Below are positions 15,009-23,728 of a stretch of 64,000 bases of DNA, piece after piece. The stretch lies in assembly GCF_003612565.1 (NCBI RefSeq), contig NZ_RAZG01000008.1:1-64000 (forward strand), in the 5' to 3' direction. A program made the position numbers and the translations under genes. The notes beneath the pieces were generated by a model that searched no databases, was not told where the DNA came from, and was given only the letters and a program-made list of their open reading frames with translations. This DNA comes from Roseburia sp. 1XD42-69. Lineage in GTDB: Bacteria > Bacillota > Clostridia > Lachnospirales > Lachnospiraceae. Each line of letters opens with the position of its first letter. The first letter of the stretch is position 1.

Positions 15009-16702
15009 ACGTTACCCCCTTCTAAAAATTTTAATCCTGATAATCCAGACCTCGGATTATTTCCTGTTATATGTATCCGCTTTTTTTCGCATCCAGTTAA
15101 ATGCCCTAAACACCAGTCAATAACCTTATTGTATCTCATACAAGGTAAATTGTACTGCTCACAATAAATTTGATACGCTTCATAAAAATCTTGTGAGTAA
15201 ATGTAATCTTGCGGATTGCCAGTTATCTCTACACATTCATCTACAAAGGTTTTCATTGTAAATGCTATTTCATCCTCTTCATTTCTCCACGACCGCTTCA
15301 TCTGCTCTGCCACTTCACATTCCGAAAACATATAATTATTCATTAATACATTATGAAACGCCTTTATACACATACAGATAATTGCATCTTTCTCTCCCAG
15401 CAAATTTTGAAGCATATCATGGTTTACATCTACATCCTTAACAGAATACTGAAATGGAATTATTACCATACGATTCCAAAAGGCATCGTCATCATCCTCT
15501 TTTGATATGGCAACAGGATAATTGCTTGCGAAAACAAACCGCATATTGCTATGAACTTCTTTCATACGTTCGTATTTCTGGTCTGTTGTAATCACATCCC
15601 CCCCTGTAATCTGCTTTATAATAGAAACGACAACTGGCGAAAGCTTCCCTTTAGGCAAATCCATAGAAAGATTTAAAGTCTTTCCATGAATATCTCCCAA
15701 AGCAAATCTACCCCCTATTTGGTGTGTAGAAATATGTGCAACGTGTTCCCTGCCCACAATCTCCTGCAATAATTCACCCAATGTACTTTTCCCGCTATTG
15801 GGTGCTGTTCCCATTACAAAGAAATACTTCCCGTCATTACTTACTGATAGAAGGTACCCTAACGCTTCTTTGACCCTTTTCGCAACGGATTTATCCCCTC
15901 CACTCATAGACTTTAAAAACTCTTTAAAATGATATGCTTCCGTGTTTTTCTCCCACTTCGCATTTATTGTATAAAATATCAGATAGTCTGGGGAATGATT
16001 ATATAAATTCATGGTTTCAAGGTCCAAGACACCATTTTTAAAAGATATAAGTGTTTTAGCCTGTAACAGTTTTTCTTCATAATCATCGGGAACCAGATTG
16101 GGGTCTGTTTTCAAAAACATAAATAAATCTGATATCCACTTTACCGAAGTAGCTCCAAAAGCATCCTTGCTGACTTTAGTACGTATTAACCGGAACAACT
16201 CTTCCCCATTCCTGATGATTTGGTAATGCCTCCCTGTATACCAATACAAATTGCCTTCATGATAGATAATATTCATCTTATCCAAAACAGCCTGTTCGAT
16301 TTGATTAAGATTCCATTTTCGTGGCTTTAATTCTTGTTTGGGCCTTCTCTCCTGACACTCCTCCCTTTCACCCCCCCTCTCAAATTGCTCTTTTGGCAAA
16401 ATGTAATCAGATAGTAACTTTTTTATCTGCATCTGCTCTTTTGGTGAATCTCCATCATCCCTCTCTATATCAAATTGCTCCTCCTGCTTTTCGGCAAACC
16501 GCTCTCTTTTTCCCATTAATTTGCTAAGATAGGGTTTTTCCTCCATACATTTTTCTTCATTAATGCCAAATCGTTCTCCTTTCCCTACTATCCTGCTTTT
16601 ATTCTCTAACCCTGGTGGCACATTATTCTTTTGCACAACCTTCCTATTATACATACTAGAACGGTTTCTTAACATTTCACAGGTTTTTTCTATATCTATC
16701 AT
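15005..16702 (-). CDS. P4-type phage/plasmid primase-helicase (D5-like)
   Basis: This 565-residue protein has a C-terminal superfamily 3 helicase domain. Walker A is GTAPNSGKSTLG (about residue 305), followed by SMDLPKG and FVFASNYPVAI (sensor region), and FWNRMVIIPF. A D5_N-type domain precedes it (LISFKNGVLDLE). The first ~130 residues are charged and repetitive, without a recognisable primase active site. It probably unwinds DNA to start autonomous replication of the excised element. It is co-translated with Xis. Confidence 0.85.
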   Translation of the reverse strand: MIDIEKTCEMLRNRSSMYNRKVVQKNNVPPGLENKSRIVGKGERFGINEEKCMEEKPYLSKLMGKRERFAEKQEEQFDIERDDGDSPKEQMQIKKLLSDYILPKEQFERGGEREECQERRPKQELKPRKWNLNQIEQAVLDKMNIIYHEGNLYWYTGRHYQIIRNGEELFRLIRTKVSKDAFGATSVKWISDLFMFLKTDPNLVPDDYEEKLLQAKTLISFKNGVLDLETMNLYNHSPDYLIFYTINAKWEKNTEAYHFKEFLKSMSGGDKSVAKRVKEALGYLLSVSNDGKYFFVMGTAPNSGKSTLGELLQEIVGREHVAHISTHQIGGRFALGDIHGKTLNLSMDLPKGKLSPVVVSIIKQITGGDVITTDQKYERMKEVHSNMRFVFASNYPVAISKEDDDDAFWNRMVIIPFQYSVKDVDVNHDMLQNLLGEKDAIICMCIKAFHNVLMNNYMFSECEVAEQMKRSWRNEEDEIAFTMKTFVDECVEITGNPQDYIYSQDFYEAYQIYCEQYNLPCMRYNKVIDWCLGHLTGCEKKRIHITGNNPRSGLSGLKFLEGGNV

Positions 16703-17239
16703 CTATATCCCCTTCCTTATCAGACTAATCTCTTTTAACAAATCCTTCAACTCTTTCACCAGACAATAACTATCAAGCTCTTCTTCCCCATAAGATATCT
16801 GGTGTAAATAATTACTTTGATGTGTTTTCCCATTATAATAAAAGATAGTTGCCTTATTATCAATTTCGACCGCACAAAATACAATTAGTTCTTGTGGCTT
16901 TTCTGCAGATTTATTATCAATAATAAAGTAGTTCTGTTTATTGTCTGCATCTTCCATAAGACCTGCAAGTGTTTTTGAACCCTTAATCCATATTGCTAAT
17001 TGTATAGGACATTTTTTTACATGCCAGTCTTCTACAGTCCATTCCAAAACTTCATCTCTTTTTTTCAAGATAACGGTAGCATTCTTTACTTTTGAAAACT
17101 TGCTTTCATACAAGACAGCGTGTGCTTTGTCCCCGCAAATAACAAGAACTTCTTTCTTCCCTCCTTCACCATGCGCATTATCAAGTATACTGTCAAATCC
17201 TTTTTCAAAAATTTCTTGTTCTGTTTGTAAACTATTCAT
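16703..17239 (-). CDS. Unknown protein upstream of the primase
   Basis: I do not recognise this 178-residue protein. It begins MNSLQTEQEIFEKGFDSIL and is a mixed alpha/beta protein with VLVICGDKAHAVLYESK and CPIQLAIWIKGSKTL segments. No catalytic motif, signal peptide or membrane segment is visible. I choose ATG 17239 because AAAGGAGG precedes it; the frame also opens 25 codons earlier without a ribosome site. Its stop abuts the primase start, so it may be a replication accessory protein. Confidence 0.6.
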   Translation of the reverse strand: MNSLQTEQEIFEKGFDSILDNAHGEGGKKEVLVICGDKAHAVLYESKFSKVKNATVILKKRDEVLEWTVEDWHVKKCPIQLAIWIKGSKTLAGLMEDADNKQNYFIIDNKSAEKPQELIVFCAVEIDNKATIFYYNGKTHQSNYLHQISYGEEELDSYCLVKELKDLLKEISLIRKGI

Positions 17240-17398
17240 ACTAGCCTCCTTTTTCATAATCATAAATTGATTTGTTTCATCAACTATTATCTGATAATTT
17301 TTCCATTTTGACATTCACCAAATTTTTTCTTCATTTTTTAAGACTGCAAATTCAGCTTGACTAAACATTTTTATCTTCAAATAATTTTTAAAAATGAA

Positions 17399-17437
17399 CA
17401 GAGGTTTGAACCTATAAACATAAAGTTCAAACCTCTG
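17399..17437. terminator. Hairpin between two unknown genes
   Basis: CAGAGGTTTGAAC (17399-17411) pairs perfectly with GTTCAAACCTCTG (17425-17437), followed by CCTTTTTTT on the plus strand and by a T-rich run on the minus strand. It overlaps the stop of the 327-residue gene and can end its minus-strand transcript. Confidence 0.75.
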
Positions 17438-18410
17438 CCTTTTTTTCAAAAAATTTTCTGTCTAATTCTATTTTCTCTTTTCCCGATAATTGATTATATG
17501 CTTTTTCATGCACCTTTCTTACCAACTCTATGTTGTTGCGTTCTTCTTTAGCATCTTTTGCTATATGTCTTGGTTCATTTTGACGATAATCATCTTCAAA
17601 CATTTCACCAGCCTTCGAATCAATTTCTTTCATTAAAGCAATTATATGTTCCATCTGAAAAACTGTGTTATCATCAAACTCTATCTCACCAAATTCTTCT
17701 CTATGCTTCTGTCTTTTTTTTTCCCAATCAGCATTTGCATCTTTTACTATATTCTTTATAATATCTCCTGTCCCACGCAAAAACGTTTGATAGTCACCTA
17801 AAATACATCCACCAACAGAATGTTCTACGTCATCCATTGTAAGTATTGGAACAGAATAAATAGCATCTTGCATTTGTTTTATCCACTGTAACTGATGGTA
17901 CTGTGTATAAATCATTAACGTATTCTTTACTTGCTCATACCGCTCTGATTCCCGGCCTTCTCTATTCTCACAAATTTCCAAAAATCCTTCAATAACAAAT
18001 TTTAATTCTGCTAACAGCTCCTCTCCATTTTGCTCACGATAAATTTTTATAAACCCATCGAAATTTTGGTTACTAACTTTTTTTATTGACTTCCAAATTT
18101 TCTGGTCTGAATATCTAAATAACAATTCGGCCAAAAATTCGGCTTCATCTTTGTCGAATTGATATCCTCCATTCTGCTTTTTCCAATGCTCAGTAAACTG
18201 CGTTAGTGCAAATATTTTCAATATATCATTAAAATTATTATTTGCATTTTTGTAATCTATGCGGAATTTACGATGCTTTTCCCCATCCTCTTCTTTCATT
18301 TCATCAAATCCGGTTTCTTTATAATCAGGATACCCTTTCTTTTCAGCATAATAAAGATATATCACTTCCTCTAAAGTGTAAAATTTTGTCTCCTTCGCTG
18401 ATACAGTCAT
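17427..18410 (-). CDS. Unknown 327-residue protein
   Basis: I do not recognise this protein. It is soluble, acidic and helix-rich, with KFYTLEEVIYLYYAEKKGYPDY near the N-terminus and a charged C-terminus. There are many Glu, Lys and aromatic residues, no membrane segment, and no obvious nuclease or NTPase motif. GAGAGGAG precedes its ATG. It has its own terminator and an inverted repeat in its upstream region, so it is expressed separately from the replication genes. The position between the replication module and a conserved small helix-turn-helix gene marks it as cargo. Confidence 0.6.
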   Translation of the reverse strand: MTVSAKETKFYTLEEVIYLYYAEKKGYPDYKETGFDEMKEEDGEKHRKFRIDYKNANNNFNDILKIFALTQFTEHWKKQNGGYQFDKDEAEFLAELLFRYSDQKIWKSIKKVSNQNFDGFIKIYREQNGEELLAELKFVIEGFLEICENREGRESERYEQVKNTLMIYTQYHQLQWIKQMQDAIYSVPILTMDDVEHSVGGCILGDYQTFLRGTGDIIKNIVKDANADWEKKRQKHREEFGEIEFDDNTVFQMEHIIALMKEIDSKAGEMFEDDYRQNEPRHIAKDAKEERNNIELVRKVHEKAYNQLSGKEKIELDRKFFEKKAEV

Positions 18411-18444
18411 TTGTATTCTCTCCTCTCATTGTTTTCTCGTGTGT

Positions 18445-18550
18445 CAATGTGCCAACCTTTTGATATACTTTTATTATATATTAAAGTACTCTTTTCTTTT
18501 TATCAATACTCTTAATAATATAAAAAGAGTTTACTTTTCACGGCACATTG
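18445..18550. promoter_or_regulatory. Divergent control region with inverted CAATGTGCC
   Basis: CAATGTGCC (18445-18453) and GGCACATTG (18542-18550) form a 9-base inverted pair in the 287-base gap between divergent genes. The DNA between them is AT-rich and contains TATAAT-like stretches. A regulator binding both sites is possible; the small helix-turn-helix protein at 18698 is a candidate. Confidence 0.35.
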
Positions 18551-18697
18551 GCACATGTCCTCTGTTCCTTATTCAGTTAACGCAGCATATCCACAAATAC
18601 CTCAAATTCTCTTATATCATTACAAATCCGATATACACTTTAATCATCCGTATAATGCCAATAAATTTCAAAAATAACAAAGAAAGAAGGTAGAAGT

Positions 18698-18883
18698 ATG
18701 TTAGAAAAAGAACCTGATTTGCTGACACGCAAGCAGGACCAGCATCTGTTCCAAACCAGCAAGTCCAAGATACTGGAACTCATTCACGATGGGCTGATAC
18801 TTGCCCGGAACATTGCAGGGAGATATAAAAGAGAAAAATCTGACCTGGTAGATTTTATAAAATACTCTGCTTACTGGAACTAA
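18698..18883 (+). CDS. Small helix-turn-helix protein, degenerate copy
   Basis: This 61-residue protein has the same layout as the 57-residue protein at 24303: M(L/F)EKxPDxxT at the start, then a helix pair containing ILELIHDGLILARNIAGRYKREKSDL. It is an excisionase-like DNA-binding fold in which the central segment looks less conserved (RKQDQHLFQTSK). GAAGG with short spacing precedes the ATG. A strong hairpin follows at 18897-18944. It may be a diverged paralogue of the second gene. Confidence 0.55.
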   Translation: MLEKEPDLLTRKQDQHLFQTSKSKILELIHDGLILARNIAGRYKREKSDLVDFIKYSAYWN

Positions 18884-18896
18884 CCTTTTAAATGCA

Positions 18897-18944
18897 AAAC
18901 AGAAATCCCAAAGATGCCCGCAGCACCATAAGGGATTTCTGTTT
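18897..18944. terminator. Bidirectional terminator
   Basis: AAACAGAAATCCC (18897-18909) and GGGATTTCTGTTT (18932-18944) form a perfect 13-base stem with a 22-base loop, between convergent genes that stop at 18883 and 18961. T-rich sequence follows on both strands. Confidence 0.7.
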
Positions 18945-18960
18945 AAACCTGAAACTTCCT

Positions 18961-19170
18961 TTAATTTGCCTGTGCCTCAACCTCTTTCCGCAGTTCCTCC
19001 ACATCATTCTGGGAATAGCTTGGCACCAGAGATGCGATTTCCTCTGTAGAATAATTTTTCCTTATCATTTTTATTACAATCTGTCTTGATGTTTCCCTGA
19101 TTGTCTGCCGCTTTTCCTCTCTTAATGCCTGCTGTTTCTCTTCCTCAAATATCTGCGCCACCTGTGTCAT
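18961..19170 (-). CDS. Internal short product of the second Rpn-like gene
   Basis: AGGAGG (19180-19185) lies nine bases before an in-frame ATG at 19170 inside the nuclease-like gene. It would give a 69-residue C-terminal protein, MTQVAQIFEEEKQQ and on to the shared stop. The spacing is the same as for the first Rpn gene, which makes chance less likely. Function as antitoxin is inference from E. coli Rpn biology. Confidence 0.5.
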   Translation of the reverse strand: MTQVAQIFEEEKQQALREEKRQTIRETSRQIVIKMIRKNYSTEEIASLVPSYSQNDVEELRKEVEAQAN

Positions 19171-19854
19171 TTCAATCGCCCTCCTTATTATATTTGCGGT
19201 TTCCCGGTCAATGACCTTGTCCGTAAATGCTAAAATCCCTGCCAGGATAAAGACCTGCTGACCCCTGTCCTGAATCCCTGCCGCCAATCTTACCGTTTCC
19301 TGGATTCTTTCCTGCTTTTCCTCCTGCCTCCGGTAGGATAGTGGAAGTATGATAAACTCCATCAGTTCATCATCACTTAACCTCTCGTTCCTTTCCACTT
19401 TCCCTTTCAGGCGGTTAAAAATCCTCTCCGAATCAAGCTCTGACAGGAATGCTGTTTCCACATTCATTTTTACGGCTCCGATATCATAACTGCTCTCAAC
19501 CTGTTCCCTTTTAATATCCCCTGTGTATATCACAATCATGCGTAAAATGGGGCAGTCCTTCTTTTCCTTCTGATACCGTCCGGCTATCCCTGCCAGGTAA
19601 TTCAGGTACTTTACTTTGTCCGCCTCTTTGTATGCGCTTTCATAATCCACCAACGCCAGCGTGCCGTCCGCAAGCTCAAACAGGTTATCCAGCCTAAGCT
19701 CATTGGCCTTCACTGCAGGTATGTTGGTTGGCAGCGCCTGCTTAATGGGCGGGACATTCAGGCCGTATACCTGGAAGGTCTTTCCTTTAAAATGCTCCGC
19801 AAGCACTTTGCTTGTGATGTCTTTATTCTGGTATGCTATCTGTGTATTATCCAT
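18961..19854 (-). CDS. Rpn-like PD-(D/E)XK nuclease family protein
   Basis: This 297-residue protein resembles Rpn-family proteins but is a different branch from the one at 12485. Likely catalytic residues lie in ELRLDNLFELADGTLALVDYES, with the Asp and Glu spaced as in PD-(D/E)XK folds, followed by VKYLNYLAGIAGRYQ. The C-terminal third is charged and helical (EEEKQQALREEKRQTIRE). The start at 19854 (MDNTQIAYQN) is chosen for GGGGGGAAAGGG upstream. It too has an internal ATG at 19170 behind AGGAGG. Confidence 0.7.
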   Translation of the reverse strand: MDNTQIAYQNKDITSKVLAEHFKGKTFQVYGLNVPPIKQALPTNIPAVKANELRLDNLFELADGTLALVDYESAYKEADKVKYLNYLAGIAGRYQKEKKDCPILRMIVIYTGDIKREQVESSYDIGAVKMNVETAFLSELDSERIFNRLKGKVERNERLSDDELMEFIILPLSYRRQEEKQERIQETVRLAAGIQDRGQQVFILAGILAFTDKVIDRETANIIRRAIEMTQVAQIFEEEKQQALREEKRQTIRETSRQIVIKMIRKNYSTEEIASLVPSYSQNDVEELRKEVEAQAN

Positions 19855-20000
19855 CCCTTTCCCCCCTCTTGTCCTTGGGAATGAAGCGTTTCCTAACTTC
19901 ATTATATTTTCTTTCCAAGGGAAAATCAATAACAGGCCAAAAATTTTTATACTAAAACATGGAATTGTAATAATTCCACAAAAATACTGCCTGGCCGTCT

Positions 20001-20285
20001 TTAACAGCGGGTAACAGGTATTATGATATCTTCCTCTGCCTCCCTTTTCCCATATCCGTTACAGATATTGCATATTGTTGTCCTGCCCACAGAATACTCC
20101 CCTGCCAGTTTGGCATAGGAACTCCCTGCAGCATGTTTCCGGATGATTTCATCCCTCTGGGCAACTGACAGCTTAGGCTTCCGCCCTGGTTTCCGGGCCA
20201 TCTTGCCGTTTAGCACCGCTTCCAGCACCTCCACCCTCTTCTCCAAAGATTTGACCTGTTCTTTTAATTCCCTTATATCCTCCAT
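20001..20285 (-). CDS. Small coiled-coil plus helix-turn-helix protein
   Basis: The 94-residue protein has an N-terminal heptad coiled coil (IRELKEQVKSLEKRVEVLEAVL) and a C-terminal Hin-like helix-turn-helix: RKPGRKPKLSVAQRDEIIRK then YAKLAGEYSVGRTTI. Such a domain binds DNA in resolvases, but there is no catalytic domain here. It is probably a regulator that oligomerises through the coil. It comes 116 bases after the DUF5688 gene on the same strand. Confidence 0.65.
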   Translation of the reverse strand: MEDIRELKEQVKSLEKRVEVLEAVLNGKMARKPGRKPKLSVAQRDEIIRKHAAGSSYAKLAGEYSVGRTTICNICNGYGKREAEEDIIIPVTRC

Positions 20286-20401
20286 CCCTGTCCTCCCTTA
20301 AGTCCTGTTGTCCATTATTATAAATGGACATTTCGGAACAGTCAAGAAGAGGCCGGGAAAAGCTGGTTTTTTCACACCAGCCTTCCCCCCTCCCATTCCC
20401 C

Positions 20402-21058
20402 TTACGGCTCTTCTTCCAGGGGCCGAAAAAGCCTGTCCCCGTCCCTCTTATAAAAATAAACCGTGTCATCCAGCACATCCCAGTCCTCCACATGCTCCCG
20501 GTTCACATAACGCACCATGTCTGCAAAATTCTCCAGGTCTTTCCTCCCAAACTCCCCCGGCAAAAGCAGCACCTCATGGATGCTCGAGGGAAGGATGGCA
20601 AAATCACTCCCAAGCACTTCCCCCGCCTTCTTTAACGTCCCGGGGTATAAAAGGGCTGCCGCCCCATACCTTTTCAGGAGATTGGTCAGGACATACATCT
20701 TTGGGAACCCTTCCGGCAGTTCCTCCAAATGCATCCCCCGGTCTTTTACAACCTCCTCCAAAAGCTCTTCCAGGGGGATGAGGCTTGGGGGGAGCAGCCT
20801 CATGGTGTTTTCCAGCACCAGGGGGTACAGTTCATCCACTGGCTTCCCCCACATTTTTTCTATAAATCCCTCATCCGCATCGGTAAACTTTATGTGCCAC
20901 TTGTTCCTCATGTCCATAGCCAGGAAGGAAACTGCCAGGTTTTCATTTACCGGGATGTGGGGATGGGTCTTTAAAAACTCCTGATTCCGCTCCCTGTTGG
21001 TAAACCGGAACAGCATCTGGCCTACCCATACTTTTAATTTATACTCTTTTCTCTGCAT
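20402..21058 (-). CDS. DUF5688-family protein
   Basis: This 218-residue protein fits the DUF5688 family of Lachnospiraceae. Visible traits are NENLAVSFLAMDMRN, PLVLENTMRLLPPSLIPL, MYVLTNLLKRYGAAALLYPG, and IHEVLLLP near the C-terminus. The biochemical role is unknown. The start ATG 21058 follows GGAAGGGG, and the frame's GTG (21079) overlaps the upstream stop. It belongs to a GC-rich minus-strand operon with the annealing protein and exonuclease. Confidence 0.75.
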   Translation of the reverse strand: MQRKEYKLKVWVGQMLFRFTNRERNQEFLKTHPHIPVNENLAVSFLAMDMRNKWHIKFTDADEGFIEKMWGKPVDELYPLVLENTMRLLPPSLIPLEELLEEVVKDRGMHLEELPEGFPKMYVLTNLLKRYGAAALLYPGTLKKAGEVLGSDFAILPSSIHEVLLLPGEFGRKDLENFADMVRYVNREHVEDWDVLDDTVYFYKRDGDRLFRPLEEEP

Positions 21059-21075
21059 TTTTCCCCTTCCTTTCC

Positions 21076-21786
21076 TCACGCCGCCTTTGTTTTCGTCCTT
21101 TTTAAGCTCCTCATGGCCCTGTCGTATATTTCAGAGGTCATGTTTTCCTCACTGGAAATGCCGTAACGCTTTAGGACTGCATCTAACGCCACCCCGGTTC
21201 GGTCAAGCTCCTTTTGAAACTCTTCCATCCATTCTTCTTTCAAAGGCGGCTCCATCTCCCCAACCAGTGGGGCAGGGTTTTTCATGCTGTATACCTCCAT
21301 CCCCTTCTGGTTTACGATTTTAAGCCCTGCAATCTCCCGGTTTCCATTATAGGAAATCTCCTTTACCGAAAACCTGTCCGGGGTGGCATATTTTTCCCCG
21401 TTCTTTTGTATCCTGCACTTCCCTGCAGGCACCCAGATAAAGGGGGCCGTATAGAGTTCCCGGCCGATTCCCACACAGACGCAGGCCCTTTTAAAGCTGT
21501 CCGAAGCCTGCCCTTTTTCCTTTTCCGCACTGCCTGCCGTCCCAACGTCCTGTTTCCCTATCCACTCCTTCTTTTTCCCATCCCAGACCTCCACGGTGCA
21601 GTACAGCCTCCCGTCTATGGACTGGTGGCTCCTTTTCCACCCGAAGCATCCAAAGGCCTCGTCCAGTATCCTCTGGTCTGCCCTGGCATCCTTATAAAGA
21701 AGCAGGGACAATCCGTTTTCACTGATTGTCCCCACCCTGCACTCAATTTCCCCGGCCTTTAACAGCCGTATCTTTACATCCTCCAT
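21076..21786 (-). CDS. Rad52-like single-strand annealing protein
   Basis: The 236-residue protein resembles Rad52/Rad22-type annealing proteins of phages and mobile elements. Conserved-looking segments are RILDEAFGCFGWKRSH, LYCTVEVWD, KQDVGTAGSAEKEKGQ and SDSFKRACVCVGIGREL. In this family the N-terminal domain forms rings that bind and anneal single-stranded DNA. The start at 21786 follows GGAGGG. It lies directly after the YqaJ exonuclease with overlapping ends, the classic exonuclease-plus-annealing pair for homologous recombination of element DNA. Confidence 0.8.
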   Translation of the reverse strand: MEDVKIRLLKAGEIECRVGTISENGLSLLLYKDARADQRILDEAFGCFGWKRSHQSIDGRLYCTVEVWDGKKKEWIGKQDVGTAGSAEKEKGQASDSFKRACVCVGIGRELYTAPFIWVPAGKCRIQKNGEKYATPDRFSVKEISYNGNREIAGLKIVNQKGMEVYSMKNPAPLVGEMEPPLKEEWMEEFQKELDRTGVALDAVLKRYGISSEENMTSEIYDRAMRSLKRTKTKAA

Positions 21787-21803
21787 CTGTTCCCTCCTTA
21801 AAA

Positions 21804-22733
21804 TCACGCTACATGAAGCCTCCTGCAGCTCCCCGTCAATATATATTTCCCGTATATCTCCGGCTCCTCCTCCTTAAGCCTCTTTCTGTCAAAGGACGTG
21901 GTCTTTACCTCTTTCCAAGTAACTTTCCGTTCCCCTGCAGTTCCTTCCTCGTTCTCTTTTAATAAATACTTTAACTCATTGCAGACTGCCTCCTTCCGGG
22001 CCGAAAGTTCTTCTAACTGCCCGGTTATCTCGTCATACCTTTGAAAAACAGACAGGGCTTCCCCGGGAAGCTCTATGGACTTCCCGTTGGATATGCCGTA
22101 TCTTTTGTTTAAATAGGAAGCGGTGGCCTTGGAGCCGTCCGGAGGCGGCTCTTTCCCTGCCAGCACATAATTCTCCCAGAAGTATGCTTCCATGGAAATA
22201 ATCTTCCCTATCATTTCCTCATCCCTTAACACTTCATGGAAGAAGAAATGGTTTCCTCCCACCAGTGCCGCAATATAGGCTTTCCCTGCCCCGGTCACTG
22301 CCATGTAATGCTGGATTTGGAGCATATACTCCCCGGGGACACCCTCTTCCCACACCCCCTGTTTATAGGCGGAGGCTGTCTTTGCCTCAAAGAGGCACAT
22401 CCGGCCAAATTCATAGATGACCCCGTCCAGGTCTGCCAGCATAAAGGGGTATTCACTGCTCCTTAAAATCGCTTTCTTTGCCCTTACCTTAAGTCCCGTC
22501 CTTAACATGAACTCCCTTTTTACCACGGGCTCTAAGACTTTTCCGAAATGGGTAAAATCATTCTCTGCCTCCTCGAAAGGCATCATTCCCCTTTTTTCCT
22601 GCCAGAGCTGGTATACGGACTTATATGGGTTCAGCCCTGCGATAATGGATGCGTCCGAACCGCCTATGCCCTTTGTCCTCCACCTAAGCCATTCCTCCCG
22701 GCTCAAATCTGCCGTTTTTACCAATACTTCCAT
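21804..22733 (-). CDS. YqaJ-family viral recombinase (exonuclease)
   Basis: This 309-residue protein is a lambda-exonuclease-like PD-(D/E)XK enzyme of the YqaJ family. Motifs are KGIGGSDASIIAGLNPY at the N-terminus, LADLDGVIY (catalytic Asp), FEAKT (ExK) and YMLQIQHYM. It should degrade one strand of double-stranded DNA to make single-stranded DNA for the annealing protein encoded downstream. The C-terminus is charged. AGGAGG precedes the ATG. The annealing gene's GTG overlaps its stop by four bases. Confidence 0.88.
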   Translation of the reverse strand: MEVLVKTADLSREEWLRWRTKGIGGSDASIIAGLNPYKSVYQLWQEKRGMMPFEEAENDFTHFGKVLEPVVKREFMLRTGLKVRAKKAILRSSEYPFMLADLDGVIYEFGRMCLFEAKTASAYKQGVWEEGVPGEYMLQIQHYMAVTGAGKAYIAALVGGNHFFFHEVLRDEEMIGKIISMEAYFWENYVLAGKEPPPDGSKATASYLNKRYGISNGKSIELPGEALSVFQRYDEITGQLEELSARKEAVCNELKYLLKENEEGTAGERKVTWKEVKTTSFDRKRLKEEEPEIYGKYILTGSCRRLHVA

Positions 22734-22794
22734 ATATGCCTCCTGTCATTTCCTGCTTCTTTTGAAAAAGACGGGCAGCCCCCGCCTTTTTCCG

Positions 22795-23727
22795 CTACGC
22801 CGCCTTTACCATCTGGTAAGCCCGGTCAATCACTGGGTTCCCGTCCACCGTCCTTGCAAACAGGCTTTCCCTGAAATTCGCCCGCTCTTTTAAGGGCTTT
22901 GCATGGGTGGCAAAATCGGACACTGCATTTAAGAAGCGGTAGGCGTTCTTCCCTGTGCTTTTTAAGTCCGGGGCGTCAAAATACCGCATCTTCATGTCCT
23001 CCTTCATCTTTTCCATGTTTTTCTTCTGCTGCCCGCTCCCGTTCTCCGGAAATGGGAAAAGCAGGTCTATGTATTCATAAACCTGCCTGTCTGTAACCTT
23101 TATCCGGTTTAAGCTGTCAATCTCCTTCCCAAGCTCCGCCATGTAGGCATCCGCATACAAAAGGGTGTCCCTGGCCTCTTCCATCTTCCCCCGGATGTCC
23201 CCGGTATGGTGGGCAGACCAGCACCTTTTTGCCGTCTTTAGGGCAAGGTTTAAGGTATTCTGGCACACCACCCGGATGGGGGTCATGGCCGCCTTTATAG
23301 CCCCCGTCCCGTCATGGCTGTTCATGAATACCAGGTAGGGGGTTATCTCATCCCCGTTTACAATGTAGCGCTGGGGGAGCCTTGCCAGTATCCAGGTGCG
23401 CCTGCCGCCCTGGAGGGAGCCTGCCGTCTCATAACGCACCCCTTCCCCTAAGAGGGCGTCCGTAAAGGCGAATGCCTCCTCATTCTGGACAACCCTGTAG
23501 CGGTCTGTCACCACGCCAAGGACTTTCCCGTCCTTCTCCCTTACGTTTGCCTGAAAGCCTGCCGCTAAGATTCCCTCCGGTGTAAAAAGCTCCCGCTGGA
23601 CAACCTTCCAGTCAAGCCCGGCAAGCTTTAAGGCATCCATGGAAGTGGGCGCATCCCTTACCATAGTCCCAAGCCCATGCCAGGGGGCCTGCCTTGTGTA
23701 GAACATGGATTCCACTTCTGCCGCCAT
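22795..23727 (-). CDS. DUF932 domain protein (phage/plasmid-like)
   Basis: The 310-residue protein contains a DUF932/TIGR03299-type core. Recognisable segments are APWHGLGTMV, VVTDRYRVVQNEEAF, PYLVFMNSHDGTGA and TPIRVVCQNTLNLAL. It is carried on phages, plasmids and integrative elements and is usually next to recombination genes, with unproven function. The start is ATG 23727, supported by GGGGGG just upstream, not the long upstream extension. It lies one base after the small gene 23729-23824. Confidence 0.8.
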   Translation of the reverse strand: MAAEVESMFYTRQAPWHGLGTMVRDAPTSMDALKLAGLDWKVVQRELFTPEGILAAGFQANVREKDGKVLGVVTDRYRVVQNEEAFAFTDALLGEGVRYETAGSLQGGRRTWILARLPQRYIVNGDEITPYLVFMNSHDGTGAIKAAMTPIRVVCQNTLNLALKTAKRCWSAHHTGDIRGKMEEARDTLLYADAYMAELGKEIDSLNRIKVTDRQVYEYIDLLFPFPENGSGQQKKNMEKMKEDMKMRYFDAPDLKSTGKNAYRFLNAVSDFATHAKPLKERANFRESLFARTVDGNPVIDRAYQMVKAA

Positions 23728-23728
23728 C

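Noticed and set aside
20308-21762. Plus-strand frames through the GC-rich block
   Set aside because: They are shadows of the minus-strand DUF5688 and annealing genes, with atypical composition and no ribosome sites.
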